A stretch of DNA of 13,390 nucleotides, from positions 422-13,811 of the forward strand of contig PMCE01000452.1 of NCBI GenBank assembly GCA_003154025.1. Reading direction: 5' to 3'. Of the stretch, positions 7,818 to 13,390 are shown in pieces (position 1 is the first letter of the stretch; each line of letters starts with the position of its first letter). Made by a program: the position numbers and the translations under genes. This stretch comes from Syntrophaceae bacterium. Its GTDB lineage: Bacteria > Desulfobacterota > SM23-61. Below the pieces are notes generated by a model, which searched no databases, was not told where the DNA came from, and saw only the letters and a program-made list of their open reading frames with translations.

Positions 7818-8588
7818 TCAATCCCAAATTTTCCAGGGAGCGGTCCCGTTCTGCCATAGCTGTTCCAGATAGTTCTTGTCCCGCAGAGTATCCATGGCAT
7901 ACCAAAAACCCTTATGCAAAAAGGCGGACAACTCCCCTTCCCGGGCCAGCCTTTCCAGGGGGTCCCTTTCCCAAACGGTTTCATCTCCGGCGATCTGATC
8001 GACGACTTTCGCGGAGAGCACGAAAAATCCGCCGCTCACCCATCCCCCCTCCCCTTTCGGCTTCTCCTGGTAGCTGACTACTTTATCCCGTTCAAAGGCG
8101 ATATGGCCAAAGCGTCCCGGCGGTTGGACCGCAGTCACCGTGGCCAGAGTTTTCTGGGCCCGATGAAATTCCAGCAACCGGTTGATGTTCACGTCACTGA
8201 CTCCGTCCCCGTAGGTGAAGCAAAAATCCTCTTCCCCGATATAGGCGCGCACCCGTTTCAGCCGTCCGCCAGTCATGGTATTTTCGCCGGTGTCCACCAG
8301 CGTGACCCGCCACGGCTCGGCGCTGCGCTGGTGAACTTCCATGCTATTTTGAGCCATATCAAAGGTAACGTCCGACATATGGAGAAAATAGTTGGCGAAA
8401 TATTCTTTTATCATGTACCCCTTGTAGCCCAGACAAATGATGAATTCATTTATGCCATAGGTGGAAAAAATTTTCAGGATATGCCAAATGATCGGCTTTC
8501 CCCCTATCTCAACCATAGGCTTCGGCCTTACCGATGTCTCTTCGCCAATCCGGGTTCCAAGCCCTCCAGCCAAAATAACCGCTTTCAT
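7818..8588 (-). CDS. rfbF: Glucose-1-phosphate cytidylyltransferase (RfbF / DdhA)
   Basis: This nucleotidyltransferase makes CDP-D-glucose from CTP and glucose-1-phosphate and commits carbon to the CDP-3,6-dideoxyhexose branch. The 256 residues begin with the nucleotide loop [13 protein letters not shown] and the [12 protein letters not shown] segment (21-32). YGDGVSD (126-132) holds the metal-binding aspartate, WVSGGFFV lies at 183-190, and [10 protein letters not shown] at 228-237. This pattern is typical of the CTP-specific subfamily rather than of RmlA or GalU. The ATG at 8588 is preceded by GAGGGA at good spacing. It is the first gene of the rfbFGH run and sits just downstream of a candidate promoter and a long gene-free stretch. 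Confidence 0.96.
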   Translation of the reverse strand: MKAVILAGGLGTRIGEETSVRPKPMVEIGGKPIIWHILKIFSTYGINEFIICLGYKGYMIKEYFANYFLHMSDVTFDMAQNSMEVHQRSAEPWRVTLVDTGENTMTGGRLKRVRAYIGEEDFCFTYGDGVSDVNINRLLEFHRAQKTLATVTAVQPPGRFGHIAFERDKVVSYQEKPKGEGGWVSGGFFVLSAKVVDQIAGDETVWERDPLERLAREGELSAFLHKGFWYAMDTLRDKNYLEQLWQNGTAPWKIWD

Positions 8589-8614
8589 GTTCCCTCGTCT
8601 TCAGAATTTTTTTC

Positions 8615-8642
8615 ATTTTACTAAATAGTCCTTGGAAAGCAA
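8615..8642 (-). promoter_or_regulatory. Candidate sigma-70-type promoter for rfbF-rfbG-rfbH
   Basis: On the minus strand, TTGCTT (8637-8642) and TAAAAT (8615-8620) are separated by 16 bases, about 27 bases before the rfbF ATG. The -10 box matches consensus at five of six positions; the -35 box keeps only the TTG. The local sequence turns AT-rich here after a GC-rich stretch. It would give a very short leader. This is a sequence match only. Confidence 0.35.
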
Positions 8643-8751
8643 CGGAATTCTCGCCCCTGGGCCCGGAGCATCAAGCGACCGAAGATACCCATACCGTTCT
8701 TCCCGGACGAACGCCCAAACTCTCCATCGACGCCAAAGAGCGATATGGAAA

Positions 8752-8800
8752 GAGGACGGGTTGTCCGGTTCCTACATCGGGGGCATGACGATAACGGGGG
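8752..8800. repeat. Degenerate dispersed palindromic repeat remnant
   Basis: The plus strand reads TGTCCGGTTCC, then ACATCGGGGGCATGACGA, then taacgggggg. This resembles the common bacterial intergenic element whose ends read like TGGATTCCCG...CGGGAATGACGA. The arms here are imperfect and the element is decayed or only distantly related. It carries no gene. The call rests on resemblance to a repeat type, not on a second copy in this window. Confidence 0.3.
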
Positions 8801-8976
8801 GAATCAAAACAGACTGCCGGGAGCGCAAGACGGAAGAATTTCGGACGGCGGTTTGGTTCTCGACCTGCGGCCACGGGGTCTAACTGGGTCTACTCATATC
8901 CGAGAAACGATGTTGAGAATTAGAGCCCCGGCTGTCCTTCCCTCATTTTCCGAAGAAAGCGGGGGGCTCGGGATTT

Positions 8977-9004
8977 AAATAAAAACCGGCGAATTCCCAT
9001 CGCC
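8977..9004 (-). terminator. Probable intrinsic terminator after the NusG-like gene
   Basis: On the minus strand, three bases after the TAA of the NusG-like gene, GGCGA (9000-9004) pairs with TCGCC (8988-8992) across a 7-base loop. GG and the U-rich run TTTTTATTT follow (8977-8985). The stem is only 5 base pairs but GC-rich, and the U-run is good. It would end rmlB-rmlD-dehydrogenase-nusG transcripts before rfbF unless polymerase is modified. Confidence 0.5.
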
Positions 9005-9007
9005 ATT

Positions 9008-9535
9008 TTACAGATGGACCGGTTCGACACTGGCCCCGTCGATTTCCACCGCCACGGACCTCTGCAAAAGGTCCACGGTAATGACCAGTTTTTCCTTTCC
9101 CTCCTTGATTTTCAGGAGGAATCCCTCGCAGCCCTTTAAGGGGCCTTCCACCACCCGAACAATCTGCCCTTCCTTCAGGTAGGGGAAGGGAGACACCGCC
9201 GATTTCCCGCCCAGGATGGTCTGGATCGATTCTATTTGGATCTCGGGAACCGCAACCGGGCCCTCCTCGTTCCCCAGGATCTTCACGACCCCGGGGGTCT
9301 TGAGGATCTCCAGGCGATGGAGAGGGTCCAGGACCTCACGAACGAAGATGTAGCCCGGGAAAAGAGCCTTCTGGATCTTCTTCCGCCGGTCCTTGCGGCG
9401 GCTCCAGACTTCGAGCTTGGGGAGAAAGGAAAAAATTCTTTTATCCTCCAGGCGCTGGAAGACCATTTCTTCATGCCGGCTCCGGGTGTGGAGGCAATAC
9501 CAGAGGGGAGGGCTTTCGGTATCTAGACTGCTCAT
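9008..9535 (-). CDS. Specialised NusG/RfaH-family transcription antiterminator (UpxY/LoaP-like)
   Basis: This 175-residue protein has the two-domain layout of NusG paralogues. The N-terminal NGN domain (about 10-105) includes LWYCLHTRSRHEE, a basic RRKDRRKK stretch (46-53) and LFPGYIFV (58-65). The C-terminal KOW domain (about 120-170) has EGQIVRVVEGPLKG and VDLLQRSVAVEID (154-166). The family binds RNA polymerase and the early transcript, raising processivity through long polysaccharide operons. Specialised members act only at recruitment sites. The ATG at 9535 follows AAGGA at rather short spacing. It lies between the dehydrogenase gene and the rfbF block, not beside secE or ribosomal protein genes as the housekeeping nusG usually is, and is therefore a dedicated paralogue. 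Family is firm; which operon it controls is inference. Confidence 0.92.
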   Translation of the reverse strand: MSSLDTESPPLWYCLHTRSRHEEMVFQRLEDKRIFSFLPKLEVWSRRKDRRKKIQKALFPGYIFVREVLDPLHRLEILKTPGVVKILGNEEGPVAVPEIQIESIQTILGGKSAVSPFPYLKEGQIVRVVEGPLKGCEGFLLKIKEGKEKLVITVDLLQRSVAVEIDGASVEPVHL

Positions 9536-9551
9536 GATTCCTTAATCTTTC

Positions 9552-9669
9552 ACCGCGAAGGCGCTAAGGGCGCAAAGGATTATCTTCAGAAATATTAAAT
9601 GAGAAACCCTAGAGGCTTATTGGTTTTCGTTCCGTTATTCTTTCTTCGCGTCCTTGGCGTCTTGGCGGT
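9552..9669. repeat. Imperfect inverted-repeat element overlapping the dehydrogenase 3' end
   Basis: The left arm at 9552-9577 (ACCGCGAAGGCGCTAAGG...) and the reverse complement of the right arm at 9644-9669 (ACCGCCAAGACGCCAAGG...) match at 21 of 26 positions. About 66 AT-richer bases separate them. Sequences of this 'CCGCNAAGNCGC' kind are widely dispersed in environmental bacterial genomes. The right arm lies inside the 3' end of the sugar dehydrogenase frame and encodes its NRQDAKDAKK tail; the left arm lies just before the NusG-like start. It is probably a small non-autonomous mobile element that inserted between the two genes. Confidence 0.65.
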
Positions 9670-11353
9670 TCATTTTTTGGGTGCGGACCTCATCCTTGAT
9701 TCTTTTGACATGGCCCCGGCCCAGCCCTTTCACTTCACACCCCAGTTCGAAAAACCGGCTGATTTTGGCATCGTTCAGAATCCCGAAACAGTCGATCACC
9801 GCCATCGGCCGCCCCGTCAAGCGAACGATCTCATCGGGGGTTAGTTTTCTATAGGCTTGATGCCGGACCGCCAAAATCACGGCATCCACCCCTTCCAGCG
9901 CCTTGGACAGATCCTGCTGAATACGCAAATCCTCCAGCCTCTCCTGATTGCGGAAGAACCTGGCCCATGATTTCCCCGGGGCCGGATAGGTGCCTTGTTT
10001 CTCAAATTCCCACCAGTGCTTCACGTAAGGGTCGTGGACGACGATCTCAGCTCCCATCTCGGTCAATTTGCGGACGATAATCTCCGAGCCGCTATACCGC
10101 GTATCGCCCACATCCTCCCGGTAGGACGCCCCCAGAACTGCGATCTTGGAAGCGGCCACGATCCGTCCCATGTTTCTCAGGGCGTCCCTCACGATTTCCG
10201 CCACGTGGAGGGCCCGGGTGTCATTGATGTTGATGGCCAGCGGGGTGATCTTGAAGATCTGATCTTCGAACCCCATCAACGTGCGGTAGGCCCAGACCCC
10301 CAGCCCTCCGTCTTTGGGAAGGCAGTACCCCCCGATCCCCGGTCCGGGGAAAATAATATTGGAGTGGGTGGGGCGGACCTTGATCGCTTCCAGGACTTTG
10401 ATGAGGTCTACACCGTTTCGCTCGGCAAAGAGGCTCCACTCGTGCAGAAAGGCCAGAATGGTGGCCCGGTAGGAGTTCTCGACGACCTTGCAGGTCTCGC
10501 TCTCGATGGGCCGGTCCAGGACCGTAAGGGGAAATTTTTCCACGTTCAGTACTTCGGAAAGAAATTTTCTGGCCCGCTCCCGGGAGGCCGGGTTTACCCC
10601 GCTGCAGACCCTCCAAAAATCCCGGATCGAGGCCACGTAGTCGCGGCCGGGCATGACCCGCTCGAATGAGTGGGCGATCTGGGGTTCGGCCTCTTTCCAT
10701 CCACGCTTTTCAAACCCCTTTTTGATAAGGGGGTAAGCCACATATTCGGTGGTTCCGGGGGGAACCGTGGTCTCGATGAGAACGAGGCATTCGGGCCGAA
10801 TCCTCTCGCCGATGACTCCTAAGCTCTCCTCCAGGGCCTTGATGTCGGCGTATCCGTTCTCCACGTTCCCCAGGCTTTCTTTCTGGTAGTCGCACTGCAC
10901 GTCGACCACCACTACGTCGGCCAGGGAAAGAGCGTCATAGGTGAAAGTCGCGATCAGGGTCTTCTTCTCCTGGACGCAACGGCGAATCAGCAGAGCCACC
11001 TCGGGATCTTCGGCTTCCACCGGGGCCAATCCCTCATTCAAGTAGGGAATTTTCCAATAGGAGCGGGGGGACGGACGTTGCATACCGATGACGAATTTGG
11101 AGGGCTGGCCGGTGGCCGGGTTCACGCTGTCCGCAATCACGCCGGCCATGACCGCCCCGACGAATCCCACCCCCATCACCAGGACGATCTCCCGGCCCTT
11201 GGCGCGCTGCTCGGCTACGATGTTTTCAAGTCTCTTCCGCTCTCCCTCATAATCCGCCTCGGCGGGCAGGGGATAGGCTCGGCCGTTGGGGCATACGGAA
11301 ACGACTTCTTTGGAAAGTTTTTTACCCTTCTCATCTGCTTTCTTGGGGGGCAT
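9635..11353 (-). CDS. UDP-sugar 6-dehydrogenase (UDP-glucose/GDP-mannose dehydrogenase family)
   Basis: This 572-residue NAD-dependent enzyme oxidises C-6 of a nucleotide sugar to a uronic acid. The Rossmann motif MGVGFVGAVMA spans 60-70. TTVPPGTTE lies at 196-203, the central helix CKVVENSYRA (288-297) includes the conserved lysine, and GGYCLPKDGG (341-350) has catalytic Cys344. GASYREDVGDTRYS (408-421) starts the C-terminal UDP-binding domain. It is longer than the usual ~430 residues: there is a ~55-residue charged N-terminal extension, insertions, and a repeat-derived tail (about 561-572) with no expected function. The start at 11353 is well supported by GGAGGAGG. UDP-glucose, UDP-GlcNAc and UDP-ManNAc are all possible substrates; I cannot choose between them. 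A 154-base gap separates it from rmlD. Confidence 0.92.
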   Translation of the reverse strand: MPPKKADEKGKKLSKEVVSVCPNGRAYPLPAEADYEGERKRLENIVAEQRAKGREIVLVMGVGFVGAVMAGVIADSVNPATGQPSKFVIGMQRPSPRSYWKIPYLNEGLAPVEAEDPEVALLIRRCVQEKKTLIATFTYDALSLADVVVVDVQCDYQKESLGNVENGYADIKALEESLGVIGERIRPECLVLIETTVPPGTTEYVAYPLIKKGFEKRGWKEAEPQIAHSFERVMPGRDYVASIRDFWRVCSGVNPASRERARKFLSEVLNVEKFPLTVLDRPIESETCKVVENSYRATILAFLHEWSLFAERNGVDLIKVLEAIKVRPTHSNIIFPGPGIGGYCLPKDGGLGVWAYRTLMGFEDQIFKITPLAININDTRALHVAEIVRDALRNMGRIVAASKIAVLGASYREDVGDTRYSGSEIIVRKLTEMGAEIVVHDPYVKHWWEFEKQGTYPAPGKSWARFFRNQERLEDLRIQQDLSKALEGVDAVILAVRHQAYRKLTPDEIVRLTGRPMAVIDCFGILNDAKISRFFELGCEVKGLGRGHVKRIKDEVRTQKMNRQDAKDAKKE

Positions 11354-11457
11354 AGGTTTCCTCCTCCGAAAGTGGCCGGGGGTTCCCGGCGGTTACAAGA
11401 ATTTTTCCTTCGACGGAAGGATTTCCGACGGATTATTAAACTTTTTCACTTCCCTAA

Positions 11458-11484
11458 ATTATCACGCAAATACCCTGAAGGCAA
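11458..11484 (-). promoter_or_regulatory. Weak promoter-like boxes upstream of the sugar dehydrogenase
   Basis: In the AT-rich 154-base gap between rmlD and the dehydrogenase gene, the minus strand has TTGCCT (11479-11484) and GATAAT (11458-11463), with a short 15-base spacer. The -10 box is good and the -35 and spacing are poor. A small hairpin (TCCTTC-GACG-GAAGGA) lies further downstream without a U-run on this strand. Internal promoter activity is only a possibility. Confidence 0.2.
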
Positions 11485-11507
11485 CCGGAAACCGAGCTCT
11501 TTCGGCT

Positions 11508-12347
11508 TCACGACAGGTACTCCTTGAGGCCCTCCTCCCAGTTCCGCATCCTCCGACCGGTCACTTGCTCGAACCGGGAACAATCCAGGACGGAAAAAGC
11601 CGGACGCCTGGCCGGACGTTTCAACTCGGACGAAGAGATGGGAAGGATCCGGACGCGGCCATGGAGCGGCGGGTTCAGGGCCAAGATCTTTTCCGCAAAC
11701 TCATACCAGGTGCAGGCCCCGGAATTGGAGACATGGATGACCCCCCTCAGGTCCTTCTCCAGCAACTGGGCGATGGCCCCGCTGAGGTCGCGGGCGAAGG
11801 TGGGGGAACCTTTCTGGTCATTGACCACCCGCAGTTCTTCCTGCTTTGAAGCCAGCCGGAGGATGGTATCCACGAAATTCTTTCCGTGGCGGCCGTAGAG
11901 CCAGGCCGTACGCAGGATCAGATGATTTTCCCCCGCTTCTTGAACGGCCCGCTCTCCCTGGAGCTTGGATCCTCCGTACACGTTCAAGGGATGGGGAGAC
12001 GCTTCTTCCCTGTAAGGGACGGGGGAAGTCCCGTCGAACACGTAGTCGGTGCTCAGGTGGATCAATTTGGCCCCCGCCGCCTCGCTGGCCCGGGCGACAT
12101 GCCCGGCCCCCTGCGCGTTGACCGAAAACGCCCGCTCCCGCTGGGACTCGCATCCGTCCACATCCGTGAGCGCCGCCAGGTTGATGACTGCATCCGGGCG
12201 GATTTTTCTGATTTCCTCCCCAACCTGTCCAGGATCGGCAATATCCAGGTCTTGAATATCTTTTCCGATAATTTCGTGCCGGGTCGAAAGGATGGGCTGA
12301 AGATCTCTCCCCAACATCCCCCGCGCGCCGATGATGAGAATCTTCAT
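11508..12347 (-). CDS. rfbD: dTDP-4-dehydrorhamnose reductase (RmlD / RfbD)
   Basis: This is a 279-residue SDR that carries out the last step of dTDP-L-rhamnose synthesis, reducing dTDP-4-dehydro-L-rhamnose with NAD(P)H. The cofactor loop is GARGMLG (7-13). LSTDYVFDG (98-106) is the most distinctive RmlD motif, the catalytic pair is Y124-x3-K128 in VYGGSKLQGE, and RTAWLYG lies at 146-152. The ATG overlaps the rmlB stop by 4 bases (ATGA, 12344-12347), so translation is coupled. RmlA and RmlC, also needed for dTDP-rhamnose, are not in this window and may lie upstream, beyond the right edge. Confidence 0.95.
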   Translation of the reverse strand: MKILIIGARGMLGRDLQPILSTRHEIIGKDIQDLDIADPGQVGEEIRKIRPDAVINLAALTDVDGCESQRERAFSVNAQGAGHVARASEAAGAKLIHLSTDYVFDGTSPVPYREEASPHPLNVYGGSKLQGERAVQEAGENHLILRTAWLYGRHGKNFVDTILRLASKQEELRVVNDQKGSPTFARDLSGAIAQLLEKDLRGVIHVSNSGACTWYEFAEKILALNPPLHGRVRILPISSSELKRPARRPAFSVLDCSRFEQVTGRRMRNWEEGLKEYLS

Positions 12348-13366
12348 GGCAAAGGTTCCCCATAGTGCTTCTGGTAAAATTCACGGTAGGCCCCGCTCTT
12401 AATCCTTCTCCACCACTCTTCGTGGTCTACATACCAGCGGACGGTCTCCGCGAGGCCCCCGGGGAGCGGAACCGTTGGGGACCACCCGAGCTCCCCTTTC
12501 AGCTTGGAAAAGTCGATGGCGTAACGCCGGTCGTGCCCCGGGCGGTCGGCTACGTACCGCATCAAGGATTTGGGTTTTTCCAGAATGCGGAGGATCTCTT
12601 CGATGATCTCCAGGTTGTTCCTCTCGCCGTCTCCGCCGATGTTATAGACTTCTCCTCCCCTCCCCTGTTCCAGGACGAGCAGAATGGCCCGGCAGTGATC
12701 TTCCACGTGAATCCAATCGCGGATGTTCTGGCCGTCGCCGTAGACGGGCAGGGATGTCCCCTCCAGGGCATTGGTGATCATGAGGGGAATCAGCTTTTCC
12801 GGGAACTGGTAGGGCCCGTAATTGTTGGAACAGCGGGTGATCAGGGCCGGGAACCCGTGGGTCTTGAAATAGGACCTCACCAGAAGGTCGGCGCCCGCTT
12901 TGCTGGCCGCGTAGGGGCTGTTGGGGGCCAGCCGGAAATCTTCCCGAAAGGGAGCATCTCCAGGGAGGAGGGACCCGTACACTTCATCCGTGGAAACCTG
13001 GAGAAAGCGTTCGATCTTGCGGTGCCGGGCCGCCTCCAGGAGGACCTGGACCCCCAGAATGTTGGTGCGCAGGAAGAGGTCTGGTTCATAGAGGCTCCGG
13101 TCCACGTGGGATTCGGCGGCGAAGTTGACGATCGCCTCGATCCCCTCCTTCACCAGCTCCCCCACCAGTTTTTCGTCGCCGATGTCCCCGCGTACGAATC
13201 GGTAGTTCTCTAAAGAGGAGAGATCGGAGAGGTTTTCCAGATTCCCGGCGTAGGTCAACTTGTCCAAGTTGACGACCTGATATTTCCCCCGAGTTCCCGT
13301 TCCCAGCAGCAGACGGATAAAATTGGAGCCGATAAAACCGGCCCCTCCGGTCACTAGAAGCTTCAC
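12344..13366 (-). CDS. rfbB: dTDP-glucose 4,6-dehydratase (RmlB / RfbB)
   Basis: This 340-residue extended-SDR enzyme forms dTDP-4-keto-6-deoxy-D-glucose, the branch point for dTDP-rhamnose and other dTDP-deoxysugars. It shows GGAGFIGSNF (7-16), DKLTYAGNLENL (35-46), FAAESHVDRS (82-91), STDEVYG (125-131; T126, D127 and E128 are catalytic), Y152-x3-K156 in SPYAASKAGAD, and SNNYGPYQFPEKLIP. The start is GTG at 13366, preceded by GGAAAGGA at 7-base spacing. The length is typical for the family. It overlaps rmlD by 4 bases and is the most upstream minus-strand gene visible. Any gene or promoter before it lies within the last 24 bases or outside the window. Confidence 0.96.
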   Translation of the reverse strand: MKLLVTGGAGFIGSNFIRLLLGTGTRGKYQVVNLDKLTYAGNLENLSDLSSLENYRFVRGDIGDEKLVGELVKEGIEAIVNFAAESHVDRSLYEPDLFLRTNILGVQVLLEAARHRKIERFLQVSTDEVYGSLLPGDAPFREDFRLAPNSPYAASKAGADLLVRSYFKTHGFPALITRCSNNYGPYQFPEKLIPLMITNALEGTSLPVYGDGQNIRDWIHVEDHCRAILLVLEQGRGGEVYNIGGDGERNNLEIIEEILRILEKPKSLMRYVADRPGHDRRYAIDFSKLKGELGWSPTVPLPGGLAETVRWYVDHEEWWRRIKSGAYREFYQKHYGEPLP

Positions 13367-13390
13367 TGTTTTTCCTTTCCAAAAGTGAGG

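Larger units (their letters stand above)
8589..9007. other. Gene-free stretch between the NusG-like gene and rfbF
   Basis: About 420 bases lie between the NusG-like stop and the rfbF start. The end near the NusG-like gene holds a probable intrinsic terminator, and the end near rfbF a promoter-like pair of boxes. The middle has short open frames on both strands (for example 8632-8883 plus and 8671-8874 minus). They are rich in Arg, Trp and Cys, overlap one another and have no ribosome binding site or family likeness, so I do not call genes. A degenerate palindromic repeat lies at 8752-8800. No ops or JUMPstart core (GGCGGTAGCGTG) was seen. Confidence 0.6.

Noticed and set aside
8632..8883. Small open frames (up to 83 codons) in the gap upstream of rfbF
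   Set aside because: They overlap on both strands, have Arg/Trp/Cys-rich composition, no Shine-Dalgarno and no family likeness; part of the stretch looks like a decayed repeat.
8923..8969. GAGCCCC ... GGGGCTC inverted repeat in the rfbF upstream gap
   Set aside because: The 33-base loop is too long for a terminator and no U-run follows on either strand; it may be chance in GC-rich sequence.
9995..10669. Plus-strand 224-codon open frame opposite the UDP-sugar dehydrogenase
   Set aside because: Antisense to a gene with intact catalytic motifs; the translation looks like a low-complexity mirror.
12365..13213. Plus-strand 282-codon open frame opposite rmlB
   Set aside because: Complementary-strand shadow of a strongly conserved dehydratase gene; no motifs or ribosome binding site.

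Overview
This window looks like part of a bacterial surface-polysaccharide (O-antigen or capsule) locus dedicated to making unusual activated sugars. Nine genes lie on the minus strand and are read from right to left; two lie on the plus strand at the left edge. Base composition is fairly GC-rich by eye. The intergenic palindromic repeats, one of which adds an NRQDAKDAKKE tail to a protein, are of a kind I associate with environmental delta-proteobacteria (Desulfobacterota) and similar phyla. That taxonomic guess is weak, because no rRNA or marker gene is present.

In transcription order from the right edge: rmlB and rmlD (dTDP-glucose 4,6-dehydratase and dTDP-4-dehydrorhamnose reductase, overlapping by 4 bases); a 572-residue UDP-sugar dehydrogenase; and a specialised NusG/RfaH-like elongation factor (NGN plus KOW domains) followed by a probable intrinsic terminator. 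A gene-free stretch of about 420 bases comes next, ending in a candidate promoter. Then come rfbF-rfbG-rfbH (ddhA-ddhB-ddhC), which convert glucose-1-phosphate through CDP-glucose and CDP-4-keto-6-deoxyglucose to CDP-3,6-dideoxy-4-keto-glucose. After a 236-base gap holding a GC-rich inverted repeat come a thiamine-diphosphate enzyme of the acetolactate synthase type and an extended-SDR reductase.

The main biological reading is that the last five genes form a pathway to a branched-chain 3,6-dideoxyhexose. This would work as in CDP-yersiniose biosynthesis (YerE/YerF of Yersinia pseudotuberculosis O:VI): the ThDP enzyme would add a two-carbon acetyl unit from pyruvate at C-4 of the CDP-3,6-dideoxy-4-ketosugar, and the SDR would reduce the side-chain ketone. 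The reductase partner of RfbH (RfbI/DdhD/E3) is not in the window, nor are rmlA, rmlC, any glycosyltransferase, flippase or polymerase.

On the plus strand, converging on this block, are the 3' end of a glutamate-1-semialdehyde-aminomutase-like class III aminotransferase and a radical SAM protein with a SPASM-like C-terminus. The first ~280 residues of the radical SAM reading frame are odd in composition and I cannot assign them to any domain.
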